Below are positions 1 through 11,532 of a stretch of 64,000 nt of DNA, in pieces; position 1 is the first letter of the stretch; each line of letters begins with the position of its first letter. The notes beneath the pieces are model-generated. The model worked only from the letters and a program-made list of their open reading frames with translations, did not search any database and had not been told where the DNA came from. Source of the DNA: Halicephalobus mephisto (lineage: Eukaryota > Nematoda > Chromadorea > Rhabditida > Panagrolaimidae). The position numbers and the translations under genes were made by a program. The stretch lies in NCBI GenBank assembly GCA_009193035.1, contig SWDT01000567.1:248001-312000 (forward strand), read 5' to 3'.

Positions 1-1260
1 CTTCTAGAATTCACAATTCTAGAAAACTCCAAAAATTCCCCTCAGGACCACTTTGTAAAAATTTAGTAATTATATTAAAATTTTTTAAATGAAAATTTTT
101 ACAAAATCAGAAAGTTTAAAATTTCTGGTCCTAACTGGAAAATTGCAAAAATTCCTGTCGAGACAATTTTGGAAAATTTTTTATTTTTATAATAACTGTT
201 GATTGGATCAGTTCTGAGGAATGGTACTGCATCGATTGCAATCAGAATATTTATCTCGTGCCCTTGATTGCCTTGTATGTCGTGTTCAAGGTCAAAAGCC
301 AGGGACTCCTAGACTGACGACCTCCCTTGTGCGTTATTTACTTTTGAGTTCTGTTCAGAGCCAATCTGACTAGTTTCAGCAAGAAAATCATTGCCATATG
401 GTCAAATCCAGTTGATCTTTTAAAAATTTTATATTTTTTATTTTTAAAGAATTTCATCATTATCGATTTTTTGGATTTTTAAATTTCCGATTTTTTTAAT
501 TTTAAAATTTCCGATTTTTTTATTTTAAAATTTCCGATTTTTTTTATTTTAAAATTAAAATTTTTTTGGATTTTTAAAATTTCGATTTTTTTTATTTTAA
601 AATTTTTATTTTTTGAATTTTCATTTTTGGATTTTTTATTTTTTCTAATTTTCTCGATCAAAAAGTAATTTTGTTTTTATTAAAAATTCCATCTTCAAGT
701 GTGCAATAACGCAAAAATTAAAATTTTTATTGTTTAATAACTTTTTCAATTGTCGAATTCTGAATATTGCTAAATTTGAAAAATACAAACATTTTTGAAA
801 TTTTATTTTTGGTTAGTACATATACCAATTCAATTATTTTTGTGCGTTCGTCCTCGAAGAATGTGAATTTTTGAAGATTTTAAGACTGCAAGAAGGAAAG
901 ATTTCCAGGTCACGAGGCCAATGACTTGTTTCATTTCTTTTAAGTTAAAGTGTAACTTTTTATTCATGAGCCAAATTTATTTACTTAAAAAATAATTTGT
1001 TTATGACACTTTTGATTCCGTAGTATCTTCTTGATTTTTTTCCACTTGAAACTTTGCCAAAAATTTTTTCCTTGAAGAGCAAAAATTAAAAAAATCAGTT
1101 CTTTAAACTTATCTCGACACGAATTTTTGGAATTTAAGTGAAAAATAAGAAGAAAAAAGTCGATTGATTTTTCATTCTTTAATTTTCATATAATTCTCTA
1201 CTTTTACACGAGAATTTTGGGATTTAGAAAAATTTCACGATACTTTTTGATGACAATTGT
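1..1260. other. AT-rich intergenic DNA, no gene recognised
   Basis: Mostly low-complexity runs of A and T, for example around 420-660. A less AT-rich island at about 205-420 has no open frame that I can join to a gene; it could be UTR of a gene outside the window. Short open frames here are products of the AT-rich repeats and are not called. Confidence 0.6.
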
Positions 1261-1732
1261 CTTTATATTGTTGTAAAAATGAGAATTAAGTTTTTGAAAT
1301 TACTCAAACGTGAAATTTGAAGATTCGTTGAGAAATTAAGAAATTTAGGTAAAAAGGAAGAACAAAAAGTCTGTGCCGAGAGAGCGAGAATCGATTTGCC
1401 AGATTTTCCACCTTCACCATTTTTGTAATATTTTCTCCTTTTGCGCGCGAATTCAAATATTCCAAAACAGTTCATATCATTTTTAATCATAATTCTCTTC
1501 ATATTATTGTAAAAATGAGAATTAAGTTTTTGAAATTATTCAAACGCGGAATTTGAAGATTCGTTGAGAAATTAAGAAATTTAGGTAGAAAGAAGAAATA
1601 AAGAGCGCGTGCCGAGAGAGCGAGAGTCGATTTGCCAGATTTTCCACCTTCACCATTTTTGTAATATTTTCTCCTTTTGCGCGCGAATTCGGAAATTCCA
1701 AAACAGTTTATATTATTTTTAATTCTTATCAA
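1261..1732 (+). repeat. Tandem pair (2 x 236 bp) of a dispersed GAGAGCGAGAGTCGA-type repeat
   Basis: Copies at 1261-1496 and 1497-1732 are almost identical with an offset of 236 bp. Each holds TTTAGGTA followed by A-rich sequence, a GAGAGAGCGAGA core, GCCAGATTTTCCACC and a TTTTGCGCGCGAATTC end. Related copies occur at about 15780-16060 (+), 31990-32300 (inverted, inside the Patched-related gene) and 63790-63960 (+), with more diverged pieces at 1800-1900, 16300-16800 and 57640-57900. No coding capacity is seen. The two open frames on the minus strand are near-identical only because the DNA is duplicated. Confidence 0.85.
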
Positions 1733-4700
1733 AGCAGTAAAATCAAAAAATACACTTTTTTACAAAATTGTTTTGACATAAATTTCCTAAAAATTTCGAG
1801 AATTAAGGTAAAAAATAAGAAAACACGTGAAAACAGAGCGAGTTGATTTCAACAATGACTTGCCAGATTGTCCATTTTTCCATTTTCACAAAGTTCTTTC
1901 GTTGTGAATTTTCGAATTTTCTAGAAAGTTCTAAAATTTAGGTAAAAGCTGCCAGATTTACTATTTTTATTATTTTTAAAAAATTTCGCTTTTTATGTGG
2001 AAATTTAAAAAAAGTTAAAAATTGTTTTAAAACGAATTTTTAAATAATTTTAAATTTAAGAAAAGTAATTTTAAAAAATTGTAGATTTCTAATAATTTAA
2101 AAAAATTATTATTTCCCTTTTTTTCATTTTTTAAATCTTTAGAATCATTTTTGGTGGACAGTCCGTCTTTCCAAAAATGGATGGATGAGCGACTTGAAGG
2201 CCACAGTCACTCAATCACCAGCTCCAAGAGCTGTCTGTCCACTTGGATTTTGCTTCATTGTTCTGTAGATTTTGACATGTATGAAATAATTGATTGTCGA
2301 TCGTTACTGTTTTGAATATTTTTGATTGATTACAAGTTTAAAAAATTTAAATTTTAAAAAAGTTCTAAAATTTAAAAAATTTAAATTTTAAAAATTTAAA
2401 ATTTTAAAAAGTTCTAAAATTCTAAAAAATTTGAAATTTAAAAAAGTTCTAAAATTCAGAAATCTTTAAATTTAAAAAAGTTCTAAAATCTAAAAAATTT
2501 TTAAATTTAAAATAGTTTAAAATTAGAAAATTTTTAATTTCGAAAAATTCAAATTTAAAAAATATTTTTAATTTTAAAAAATGTTTGAAATTAAAATTTA
2601 TTTTTTGAGGAAATTTTTTGGAAAACCCTAAGGGCCAAATGTACATAATGGCTATTTCTTTTAAATGGTAGAAAGCTTGAAGAAGCTCAACTTTGAAGAA
2701 CCCTCAATCGAACCGAACGGAAAGTGGTGAGGCACGCGAGATTGGATTGAATTGAGCTCTTGTCCAAAAAGTTAAGCACAGTTTAGCTCTAAACAACTAC
2801 TTCTCTGTTTGTTTTATCGAAATGGATTCTCAATTTGTCAATTTCATCATTACTTTACAAGGAAAAAGTTTTAAATTGAAAATATAAATTTCGAAAAAAT
2901 CCAAAAAAAAACTAAAAAAATTAAAAATTCGAAACTTTTTAAAAAAAATAAAAATAAAATAATTTTTTTTCGAAAAATTAAAAATTCGAAACTTTTAAAA
3001 AAAATAAAAATAAAATAATTTTTTTTCGAAAAATTAAAAAAATTTTTAAACAAAAATCAAAAATTTAGAAATTTTAAAATTTTAAACAAAAATTTCTTTG
3101 AAAATTTAGAAATTTAAAATTTTGTTTCGAAAAAGTTAAAAAATTGAATTTCATTGTTTCCTGAATTTTGTCAAAAATGTTACTTTTCATTGATTTTTCA
3201 AAATTTGAATGACTTTGACCCAAAATTTTTCGAAATTTTTAAACGTCGATAATTTTCCATTACTCAAGATCTTTATTTTATTATTGAAAAAAATTTTATA
3301 TTATAAAATGGATTCCAATTTTGCGGCAAAATGGTCTTGTCCAAAGTCTTTTCAAAGTGCTAACGGCAGTTCATGTTTGGAACTCTCCCAGAGTGCTCTT
3401 CGTTCGATAATGCCTCTTGTCCAAAAACTTGCATTTTTTGAAATCCATGGAAAAGCTTTAATCAACTTCAAGAGCTTATATGTATACTGTAGAAAATTCT
3501 AATTTTTCTTGTAATCCATTTTCAAAAAAACTAAAATTGTCCATTTTTGAATTTACAAATTTTATTAAAATTCGAATTTGACATTTTTGATAAAATTCTA
3601 ATTTGATAATTTTATTAAAATTCTAATTTTTGGAATTAATAGTTATAAAAAATTTAAATTTTTAAATTCTAATTTTCTATTTTAACAATTTTATTAAAAT
3701 TCAAATTGTCTGATTTTCGAACTTGATAATTCTGATAAAATCCAAATTTTCTAATTTAACAATTTTATTAAAATTCTAATTTTTTTGATTTTAGCAATTT
3801 CATTAAAATTCTAATTTTCTGATTTTCGAACTTTATAATTTTATTAAAATTCGAATTTTCTATTTTAATAATTTCATTAAAATTCTAATTTCCTGATTTT
3901 CTATTTTAATAATTTTATTAAAATTCTAATTTTCAAACTTGATCCTTATTTTCGACTTTTTCTATTTTCGATACAAAAATTCGAAATTGATAGTTCTGAA
4001 AAAACTGTTTTGAATTTCTTTTTGACTTTGTATTATGGTAACTTCATCCCTCGATGTACATCCTACCGTTGGCAGAGTTCTTAAATGTCTTTGCAAGGTC
4101 CCAGTCTGATTTTCCTCTTTCTTATTTGTTAAATGGTAGAGTTGAGACCAAAGTGGACCGACACCACTATTGAACAAAAGCCGAGGTCGAATCGTGCATG
4201 GACAAACATACAGTCAATGTCCATCTACAACCTTGCAAAGATGGAATGAAGGTCTACGACCGGATCAGCTTTGACGGTAACTCTCTTACTATTTTTTGGA
4301 TAGTGAAAGAAATGAACAAACAAAACTCATTTGACCGCAGCAAATCTCGCGCAAAAATATTGGGGAGGATAGTAGATTTTCGTCCATCAACATCTTAGCC
4401 AACGGACACACGGACATACACAAGGTGGGACTTGATCGATGAAGACTATGACTGTTGTCGTGGTCTTGCTAAGTTCACTTTTAGATCTCTCTTTCGACAA
4501 TTGGATAGTGCTCTAGACCGCACTAACAGTGCCTAAGCTTAGTTGACAGAATTTTAAGCCTGATTTAGGGTCCCCAAGACGTCACTCGAACACAAAAGTG
4601 AAATGCAAACTGTTTTGACCCCGAATTTATTAACTTCATCTTTATTTATTTCTCACAAATATTACCGTAATTTTTTATTTTTCGATTTTTTATTAAACAT

Positions 4701-6144
4701 CTGTCAATTTTTATTTTTATTTTTTAATCCTTACAGAAGACATGCCATTTCTGATCTGGACCTCCTATTGTTTTCTTTCAAACCCTTGGTGCTTGAGTCT
4801 GGCCAGAATAGTGACCGACCTACCCAAAAAATGCGTCCATTCTACCGTAAAGACGCGCAGAGGGTCAAAAGTGGATTTGACCTGGACAATAAATGATGGG
4901 TTGGTTGCTCCTTTCTCATGGCCAGTCGAGGAAAGATGAGGAGTTTTCACTTTTTGGGTCACATCCAGGCCAAGTAAATTTTCATTTTTTTTGTACTTCT
5001 TTCAAAAACTAAAAAATTAAATGTTTTCTTTCGAAAAATTCCAAAAATCCAAGTTTTTTAAAACAAAACTTTTATTTTTTTTATTAAAAATTACAAAATT
5101 TAAGATTTTTAAAACAAAAATCCTCAAAATTTTGATTTATTACCATCGAAAATTTAAATATTTAAATAATTTCTACAAAAAAATCTAAAAATATTGATTT
5201 TTTAAATTAAAAATTTAATTTTTTTTATAAAAAATTGCAAAAATTCGAATTTTTTAATTAAAAATTTATTTTTTTTTTATCAAAAATTATAGAAATTTAA
5301 ATTTTTTTAATTAAAAATCTTAAAAATTTAAATTTTTTTATGAAAAATTACAAAAATTCGAATTTTTTAATTAAAAATTTATTTTTTTAAATTAAAAATT
5401 ACAAAAATTTAAATTTTTTTTATTAAAAATCTTAAAAATTTAAATTTTTTAAAATTAAAAATCTTAAAAATTTAATTTTTTCTTTATTAAAAATCTTAGA
5501 AATTTAATTTTTCAATTGTCTATTTTAAAAATTTTAAATTTACTTTTTTTATTATTATTTCTAAAAATACTGATAATTTTTTTTCTATTTTATTGCATTT
5601 AAGGATAATTTTAAAATTACTTTTGCATTTGGAAACTTGAGTTACTGACGACCTCAATTATAATCGTTTTTCCTTGAAGCACTCCCCGAGTATTCAATTA
5701 CCAGTTTGAATTCTTTTTTAGATGGACTTTCTGACCATTTATCTGGATTGATCCATTTTTATTGATTTTTATCCTTCTTTTTTCGACGGATCGCTTTAAA
5801 AAATATTATCTTTATTGTGGAATTTTAAAAATGTGAAAAAAAACTATTTTTTAAATTTTTTTTGGAAATAATTTTTTAAATTTTTCCGAAAATTACTTTT
5901 TAAATTTTCTCCAAAATTAATTTTTAAATTTAGAAAATTTAAAAAATCAGTTTTTTACTTTTAAAAACTTTATTTTATTTTTATGAAATATTTGAAAAAT
6001 TTACTTTTTTTCGATTTTTGAACTTAAAAAATTGATTTTTTTTAAAATATTTTAAAAATTTCTTTTATTTTTTAGAATATTTGTAAAATTTTATCTTTCT
6101 TAAATTTTCTAGAATATTTTAAAATTCTATTTTTAAAATTTTTT
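1733..6144. other. AT-rich intergenic DNA with less AT-rich islands
   Basis: Long stretches of short A and T runs (for example 3520-3950 and 4980-5560) are broken by islands of more balanced composition at about 2150-2290, 2640-2830, 3300-3500, 3980-4970 and 5640-5800. The island at 4741-4966 has a TTACAG acceptor in front and an AAGTAAA donor-like end, but every frame across it meets a stop. No gene is called. The islands could be non-coding exons or old repeat pieces. Confidence 0.5.
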
Positions 6145-6275
6145 AGAACATTTGAAAAATTTACTTTTTAAAATTTTTTAGAATATTTGAAAAATTTACT
6201 TTTTAAAAATTTTCTAGAATATTTGAAAAATTTACTTTTTAAAAATTTTCTAGAATATTTGAAAAATTTACTTTT
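6145..6275. repeat. 36-bp tandem repeat, about 4 units
   Basis: TTTGAAAAATTTAC recurs at about 6151, 6186, 6222 and 6258 (periods 35, 36, 36) with only small differences between units. Confidence 0.8.
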
Positions 6276-6289
6276 TTTAAAATGTGCCA

Positions 6290-6513
6290 TTAAACATCGT
6301 CCAAATATTTAACGAAAACTGGCGTGACCTTCATCGTGTGGTACTCTTGTGTTGGTAGCACGAGAATATACAGTGGCAGCTGTCTCAACGCAAGACGTAC
6401 AACTTGGGGATGCGCGAGAATGGGAATCAAGGCCGGAAGAAGGATGTAATCGCAATTTTTCCTGACAGAAATGACCTTAGTCAATATGTCCCTGGTCGAT
6501 ATTATTGTTGACC
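6290..6513 (-). other. Possible single coding exon, unidentified
   Basis: An island of balanced composition inside AT-rich DNA. On the minus strand a TTTAG acceptor at 6514-6518 opens a frame of 74 codons that ends at a TAA at 6290-6292. The deduced peptide is hydrophobic in the middle and I do not recognise it. No upstream exon can be joined to it. It may be the last exon of an unseen gene, a decayed exon, or chance. Confidence 0.2.
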
Positions 6514-7413
6514 CTAAATCCGAAACTGTACTTTACGTGTAAATTTGTGCAGGATTTTTATTTTATTCAAAAAATTTGATTTTTTATAATTTTTTGAATT
6601 TTTGTTTAATTTTTCATATTTCAAAATTCATCCCAGAAGATAGAGGGTCAAGTACCCCAGTTTGAAAATTTTTAAATTTACCTAAAAAATTTCAAAATTT
6701 CGAAAATTATTTCAAAATTTTGAATTTTTTAAAATTATTTCAAAATTTTAAATTTTTTAAAATTATTTTAAAATTTTGAATTTATTTAAAAAAATTTTTA
6801 AAAATCAATTTCGAAATTATCTGTTACGAAATAACTCCTGACAAAAATTAAACTGTTTGGATTACTGTAATTTCCAAAAATTCCAGTCGGGATAATTTTA
6901 TGAAAAAAATATTTTTTTAAAATTATTTTTTACAAAATTCACTTGAAAACTGATTTTTTGAATTTTTGGTCCTGATTGGAAAATTTAAAAAATTCCAGTT
7001 GAGACCGTTTTGTGAAAAAACTTTATTTTTATAAAATTGTGATTATGATTACACCTTTTCAAATTTATATAACTACTCATTTTCCTAATTTCTAGTCTCA
7101 ACTGGAAAATTTTAAAAATTCCAGTTGAGACCATTCCGTGAAAAAAGTTGATTTTATAAAATTACCATAATTATATTTTTGTAAATTCATAAATACTAAT
7201 TTTTCAGTTTTTTTGAATTTGAAATTTTGAAGATTTTAGAAATCCGTGTCGGGACCATTTCGTGGAGAATTTCGGTTTTTATAATAACGAAGTTAAATAT
7301 TTTGAAAATCTCTAGAATTCTTTCCAAATTTCGGATAGATTTTAGAAATTCGTGTCGGGACTATTTCGTGGAGAATTTCGATTTTCAATGTTTATAATGG
7401 GAAGATTAGATTT
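6514..7413. other. AT-rich DNA upstream of the CXXC gene
   Basis: Several diverged copies of a roughly 110-bp phrase, CCAGTYGRGAC followed by a run ending in TTTATAA, recur at about 6885, 6990, 7110, 7235 and 7345. No open frame of note. The last bases form the acceptor in front of the CXXC gene. Confidence 0.5.
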
Positions 7414-7415
7414 TA
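7408..7415 (+). promoter_or_regulatory. Probable trans-splice (or 5' intron) acceptor
   Basis: TTTTAG ends four to six bases before the ATG at 7419. In nematodes a 3' splice site this close to a start codon usually marks spliced-leader addition. An upstream non-coding exon is the alternative. Confidence 0.5.
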
Positions 7416-7418
7416 GCG

Positions 7419-8747
7419 ATGAGTACGCTCACATCGGTCGGTCCGATGGTTATCAGTGGATCGATGCAGCAACCGGGACAGCCAGTGCCGATGATGGCCC
7501 CTAATCCAGTTGCTTTATCCGCTCAGTATTTGGCTCCAAATGGATCCCCATTTCCGCATCAACTTGCTGTTTACAGAACTTCAACAGGATCAAATCCAGG
7601 ATCATCATCTTCATCATCAACTTCATCAACAAGCAGTGCAGCAATCAACAGATCTCAAAGATGTGGTATCTGTCGAGGATGTCAATGTAAGCCTTGTGGA
7701 ACTTGTACTTATTGTCAGGACAGTCCTCAATTCGGGGGTCCGGGGGTCAAGAAACAGTCCTGTATCGAGCGAAGGTGCCACAGAGTCCTCGAGAACCGGC
7801 TGCAACGAGACGCCCCGACCTTCAAGGCCCGGATGGGATGCGGCAATTGCGACGACTGTAGACAGCCAGACTGTCAAGTTTGTTTAGTGTGCCTTGATAA
7901 ACGGTAAATCTACAGTAATTTTCAAAAAATAAACAAAAATTTTAGATTTTTTGATAACCGTTACATGACTGGTGCTCTTTGTGCGAAGAAACGGTGCAAT
8001 AACGCTACGTCTTTAGAACTGCCTTCTCAGCAACAGAATCAATCAAATGGAGGTCAACAGAACATGAAAAGGTCTTTCGATGCGACGGGACAGGCCAACT
8101 ATGATTACATGGTGGCCAAGAGGAGACCCATGGAGATGCAACAGCCGATCCCCGTGGCTCAGAACGGCATCCCGATGCAGCCCCAACAAAGAGTCATGAC
8201 TATGTCTGGTCCTATGCCGAATGCAGATGGCAATGGATATCCTCCTCAACAACATGCCATCATGGGCAACGCTATAAGGATCGTTCCGCATCAACCTGGA
8301 CAACATATGAATCTTCTGGTTCCGATGACGAGCATGGGAAACGAGGTTAACGGACAGCAACCTAATCAACAACCCCCCCAGAGCCAGGGACAAGTTGTCG
8401 AAGTTATGTCGATGGGTAAAGAACCTCAACAATCCCAAAACGGGACCCCGAATGTAGTGACTGTTCCACATTCCATGGGCATCCAGAGTCTTCCTCCCCA
8501 ACCCCAGAACGGAGTCTACACCCATTACGTGCAAACAGACATGATGGGTCAGATGCAGAGCAACGGCATGCATCACCAATTCGCCTATGTTCCTAATCAA
8601 AAAGTTTTTCCTTATCCTAAATACGAACCGAAATACGAATATTACGAATGTGATCCAAATCGTTCTCCCCATCAGGACCCCTATGTACCCCCGTCCTACT
8701 CTGCAGACGTTGTCAAAAATGGAGGTATCGTATTACAGCCTCTGTAA
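7419..8747 (+). CDS. Tandem CXXC zinc finger protein
   Basis: Two exons, 7419-7903 and 7946-8747, joined across a 42-nt intron (gtaaat...tttag) that falls inside the second finger; 428 residues. Residues 1-80 are low complexity with a serine run. Finger 1 (about residues 83-121) has the CXXC layout: CGICRGC, four further Cys spaced as CxxC, then QFGG, KKQ and a final CxxRRC. CXXC domains bind unmethylated CpG DNA in the nucleus, and the KFGG/KKQ segment makes the base contacts; here K is replaced by Q in the first. Finger 2 (about 139-178) keeps the zinc cysteines but lacks both the FGG and KQ segments. The tail of about 240 residues is rich in Q, N, P and M. No PHD, SET, JmjC or methyltransferase domain is visible. 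Likely a chromatin factor; the identity of the orthologue is unknown to me. Confidence 0.85.
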
Positions 8748-9158
8748 CTTCTTCCAAGTGTCTACAGTCTCCTGAACCCAGGGAATCTACCGTATCCATA
8801 GGTGATTATCGACGTAGCACATGTCTGCTCCCATTTCAAGCCTTATCGAAGACTCAAGCCACTTGAATGTGATACTCTTTAATCGTGTCTTATCATTTTT
8901 AACATTTTTGGTAGTCTAACTTTTACAATGAATTTTACTCGTCAGGAACTGATAAGTCGAAAAATTTTTGAAATTAAATGTTCGACTATTCCGAAGCCTT
9001 TCTTGAGCTCTCCAGCTCTGCTCACTTACATTACCAAATTTTTATTGTTCTTTCTAAAGGAGTAAGAACGGGGTTTATTCACTCTGAGGAATCCAGAGTT
9101 AATCCCAAGCTCGTTTTTGCTTCTGTTTCTGCATAATCCAATTTCTCTATTTTTGCCC

Positions 9159-9178
9159 AATAAATCATTTGCAATAAA
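9159..9178 (+). terminator. Poly(A) signals of the CXXC gene
   Basis: AATAAA at 9159-9164 and again at 9173-9178, about 410 bp after the stop codon, followed by a GT-rich stretch. These are the first good signals downstream. Confidence 0.55.
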
Positions 9179-10134
9179 GTTTTGTTTACTTTGTGTGGTC
9201 TTGTTCTGTACAAATCACGCTCATTATTTATTATGTCAAAATTGCATAATTGAAATGGCTTTCGTATTTGAAAAATAAAAGTGAATTAATTCAAAATTGG
9301 GATACTCGCGATCAGAGATTAAAGTAAACGTCATACTCAAAAAAACCAAAAATGAACATTTTCGAAACTGTCTGAATACGATTTTTGGGGAAATTTTAAA
9401 TTTAGGCAAAAATAAAAAAGTTGATTAGGACAGCATAATGTAACATTTTTGTTCCGAGGATTTATATTTAAATTTCCACAGCTTTAAAAATTAAAAATAA
9501 TTTTAAATAACTTTGCATATGTTACATGGTATTTTAAAAGTTATTTTAGATAATTTTCCACTTTTTTATAGTTTTGATATAAAATTCCAGATATTCTTAA
9601 AATCCAAAGTTAGCCTTCAGAATCTTGAATTCTGATGATTGACTAATAACTCTGATTTTAGCTTCAGAATCTATGGATTTCATTAAATCGTTGCAATTGC
9701 TTTTTCCAGTCATAATTATAAAATTAGAATATAAATCCTTGGGATAGAAATGTTAGATGACTATTTTCCCCTTTGGCAACAGTTGATTTTCATTGATAGT
9801 TGTTTTCCATAGACAGTTCTTCCACAACGGTATTTTCTCCTTTATAGTATTTACTCCTGAGTGACATTTCTTTCTTTCGACTCACGTTGGTTTCGAAATT
9901 CTTTTTAAATCAGTATTTTTCTTACTTAATGTAACTATTAAGTTAATTTAACTATCAAAAGATTTATAAAAACGAAAGGCATTATAAATCTTACGAAATG
10001 GGGGAAGCAACTGTCATACAGCTTTTTTCATTTATTTGTGAACTAGCGGTTTCATGAGTAAAACAACAAATCTGACTAATTCAAATTTTTGCTAACAACC
10101 ATCTATGTGATTTTTTATAAGATGTAAAATTATA
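9179..10134. other. Intergenic, no gene seen
   Basis: AT-rich sequence without a convincing frame. Short inverted phrases of the TTCAGAATC...GATTCTGA kind occur near 9610-9690 and recur near 11640-11750 and 12530-12620, suggesting small foldback elements. Confidence 0.5.
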
Positions 10135-11532
10135 CAGTCTTGGACAAAAATATACGCACATCATAGTTCTCTATTAATTTGAGAATAAGTGGTTAAATTG
10201 ACATCACTATAATATGGTGCACAATTACTTGTTTATATAACAATATAAACTTTCCAAAAAATTTAAAATTGTGGTGTCCCACAACGAACGCTTAGATATA
10301 AATATACACACACTTTAATTTTTTATATTTTATTTTGAGCTATTTTGAATTTCTTTTTCATAAGATGCCTCGTGGTCAACAGTTCACTGATTTTGAAAAG
10401 GGATATATCAATGCTTCAAGGAGAAGTGGAAAGTTATCGTAAGATTGCAAATGAACTTCACCGTTCTTTTTCTGGTATCCGAGGAATAGCAAATCGTACT
10501 GTTTCCAAAAGAAGGTCTGGACGTCCAAAGTAACTTTCTGATAGATACCGTAAAAGAAATATTAGAATCGCATCCAATTCAGAAAAATTTTCTAACATGA
10601 TTAAGTCAGAATGTGAAGCCGCCGTATCATCGAGAACAATTACACGAGTTCTTCATTCTTGTCCATATATAGAACGGATGAAAATGAAGGAAGCATAAAC
10701 TTTGAAAACTATACACTTTAGAAAAGGACTCAACTTCGCTCAAACCAACATGAAACAAGATTGGCCAAAAGTAAGCTTTTTTGTTCGTATTTCATATATC
10801 ATTTCCATTTTACAGGTTATCTTCTTGGACGAAAAAAAATTTAATTATGATGGGCCAGACGGTTTTCGAGATTACTGGCATGATCTTAGAAAAGAAGGGA
10901 AATATTTTTCAAGAATTAATAATCGAGGATATCAAGAACTGCTGAAAGAAAAGCTTTTATCATCTATAGCAAGAAATAGAAGATGCAAGCTGATTTTCCA
11001 GCAAGATAATGCAAATATACATGTTAGTGGGGACTCCAAGAAGTGGTTTCGTCGAAATAATATCAACCTTTTGGAGTGCTTTCATGCTCTCCGGACTTGA
11101 ATCCTATTGAGAATCTATAGGGGACTATCGTTTGTGATATTTACCGTGAAGGAAAGAAATTTAATAACAGTAAAGAACTCAAACAAGCTATCTTAGAAAG
11201 TTGGAAGTCAACTTCTCAAGAAACCCTTAAATCCTTATCTGATTCCATGGATCACAGAATTTTCAAAGTTATCAATAAGAAGGGAAAGTTTATTGATTGT
11301 TAAGATTTTATTTTCTCAATAAAAAAAATTGAGTGTGTGTATACTTTTGTCCAAGGTGCTAATCGCGCCTTGTGGTTTTTTAAATTTTTAATCGTGTTTC
11401 TCTAAGTGGATAAAAAAATTCGTGATAGCATAGAAAATATCTCAGTGTACTACATATTTATTGTTTCTCTATTTACCTTCATCTCACCACCTAATAGGGA
11501 ATTTAAGGTGTACATATTTTTATCCAGAACTG
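10135..11532 (+). mobile_element. Tc3-like (Tc1/mariner) DNA transposon, inactive
   Basis: A 1398-bp element flanked by TA on both sides (10133-10134 and 11533-11534), as expected for this superfamily. The left end reads CAGTCTTGGACAAAAATAT and the right end, inverted, CAGTTCTGGATAAAAATAT. A second, inner inverted pair, TATACACACACTYWATTTTT, lies at about 10302-10326 and 11322-11344; an inner copy of the TTGGACAAAA motif also lies at 11346-11355. Nested terminal and subterminal sites are known in Tc3, where transposase binds both. The transposase inside is broken. Confidence 0.85.
10365..11302 (+). pseudogene. Tc3-like transposase, frameshifted and with stops
   Basis: Starts MPRG like Tc3A. 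The helix-turn-helix part is cut by a frameshift near 10430 and by stops after GRPK and after KMKEA. A 45-nt intron (10771-10815, gtaagc...ttacag) sits just before the first catalytic block. The catalytic core is recognisable: FLDEKKFNYDGPDG (first Asp), FQQDNANIHVS (second Asp), and SPDLNPIEN (final Glu) after another frameshift near 11090, followed by a stop. This matches the DD34E pattern of Tc1/Tc3 elements. Not functional as read. Confidence 0.85.

Noticed and set aside
4120..4200. tRNA-like phrase (TGGTAGAGTTGAGAC ... AGGTCGAATCGTGC)
   Set aside because: Resembles A and B boxes, but no acceptor stem or cloverleaf can be folded from it.
4198..4398. 66-codon plus-strand frame in a less AT-rich island
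   Set aside because: No family features, no splice signals, and an overlapping frame on the other strand just upstream looks equally good.
8043..8672. 209-codon open frame antisense to the CXXC gene
   Set aside because: Lies wholly opposite the Gln/Asn-rich second exon. His/Leu/Arg-rich composition is what the reverse of CAA/CAG/CCN codons gives.
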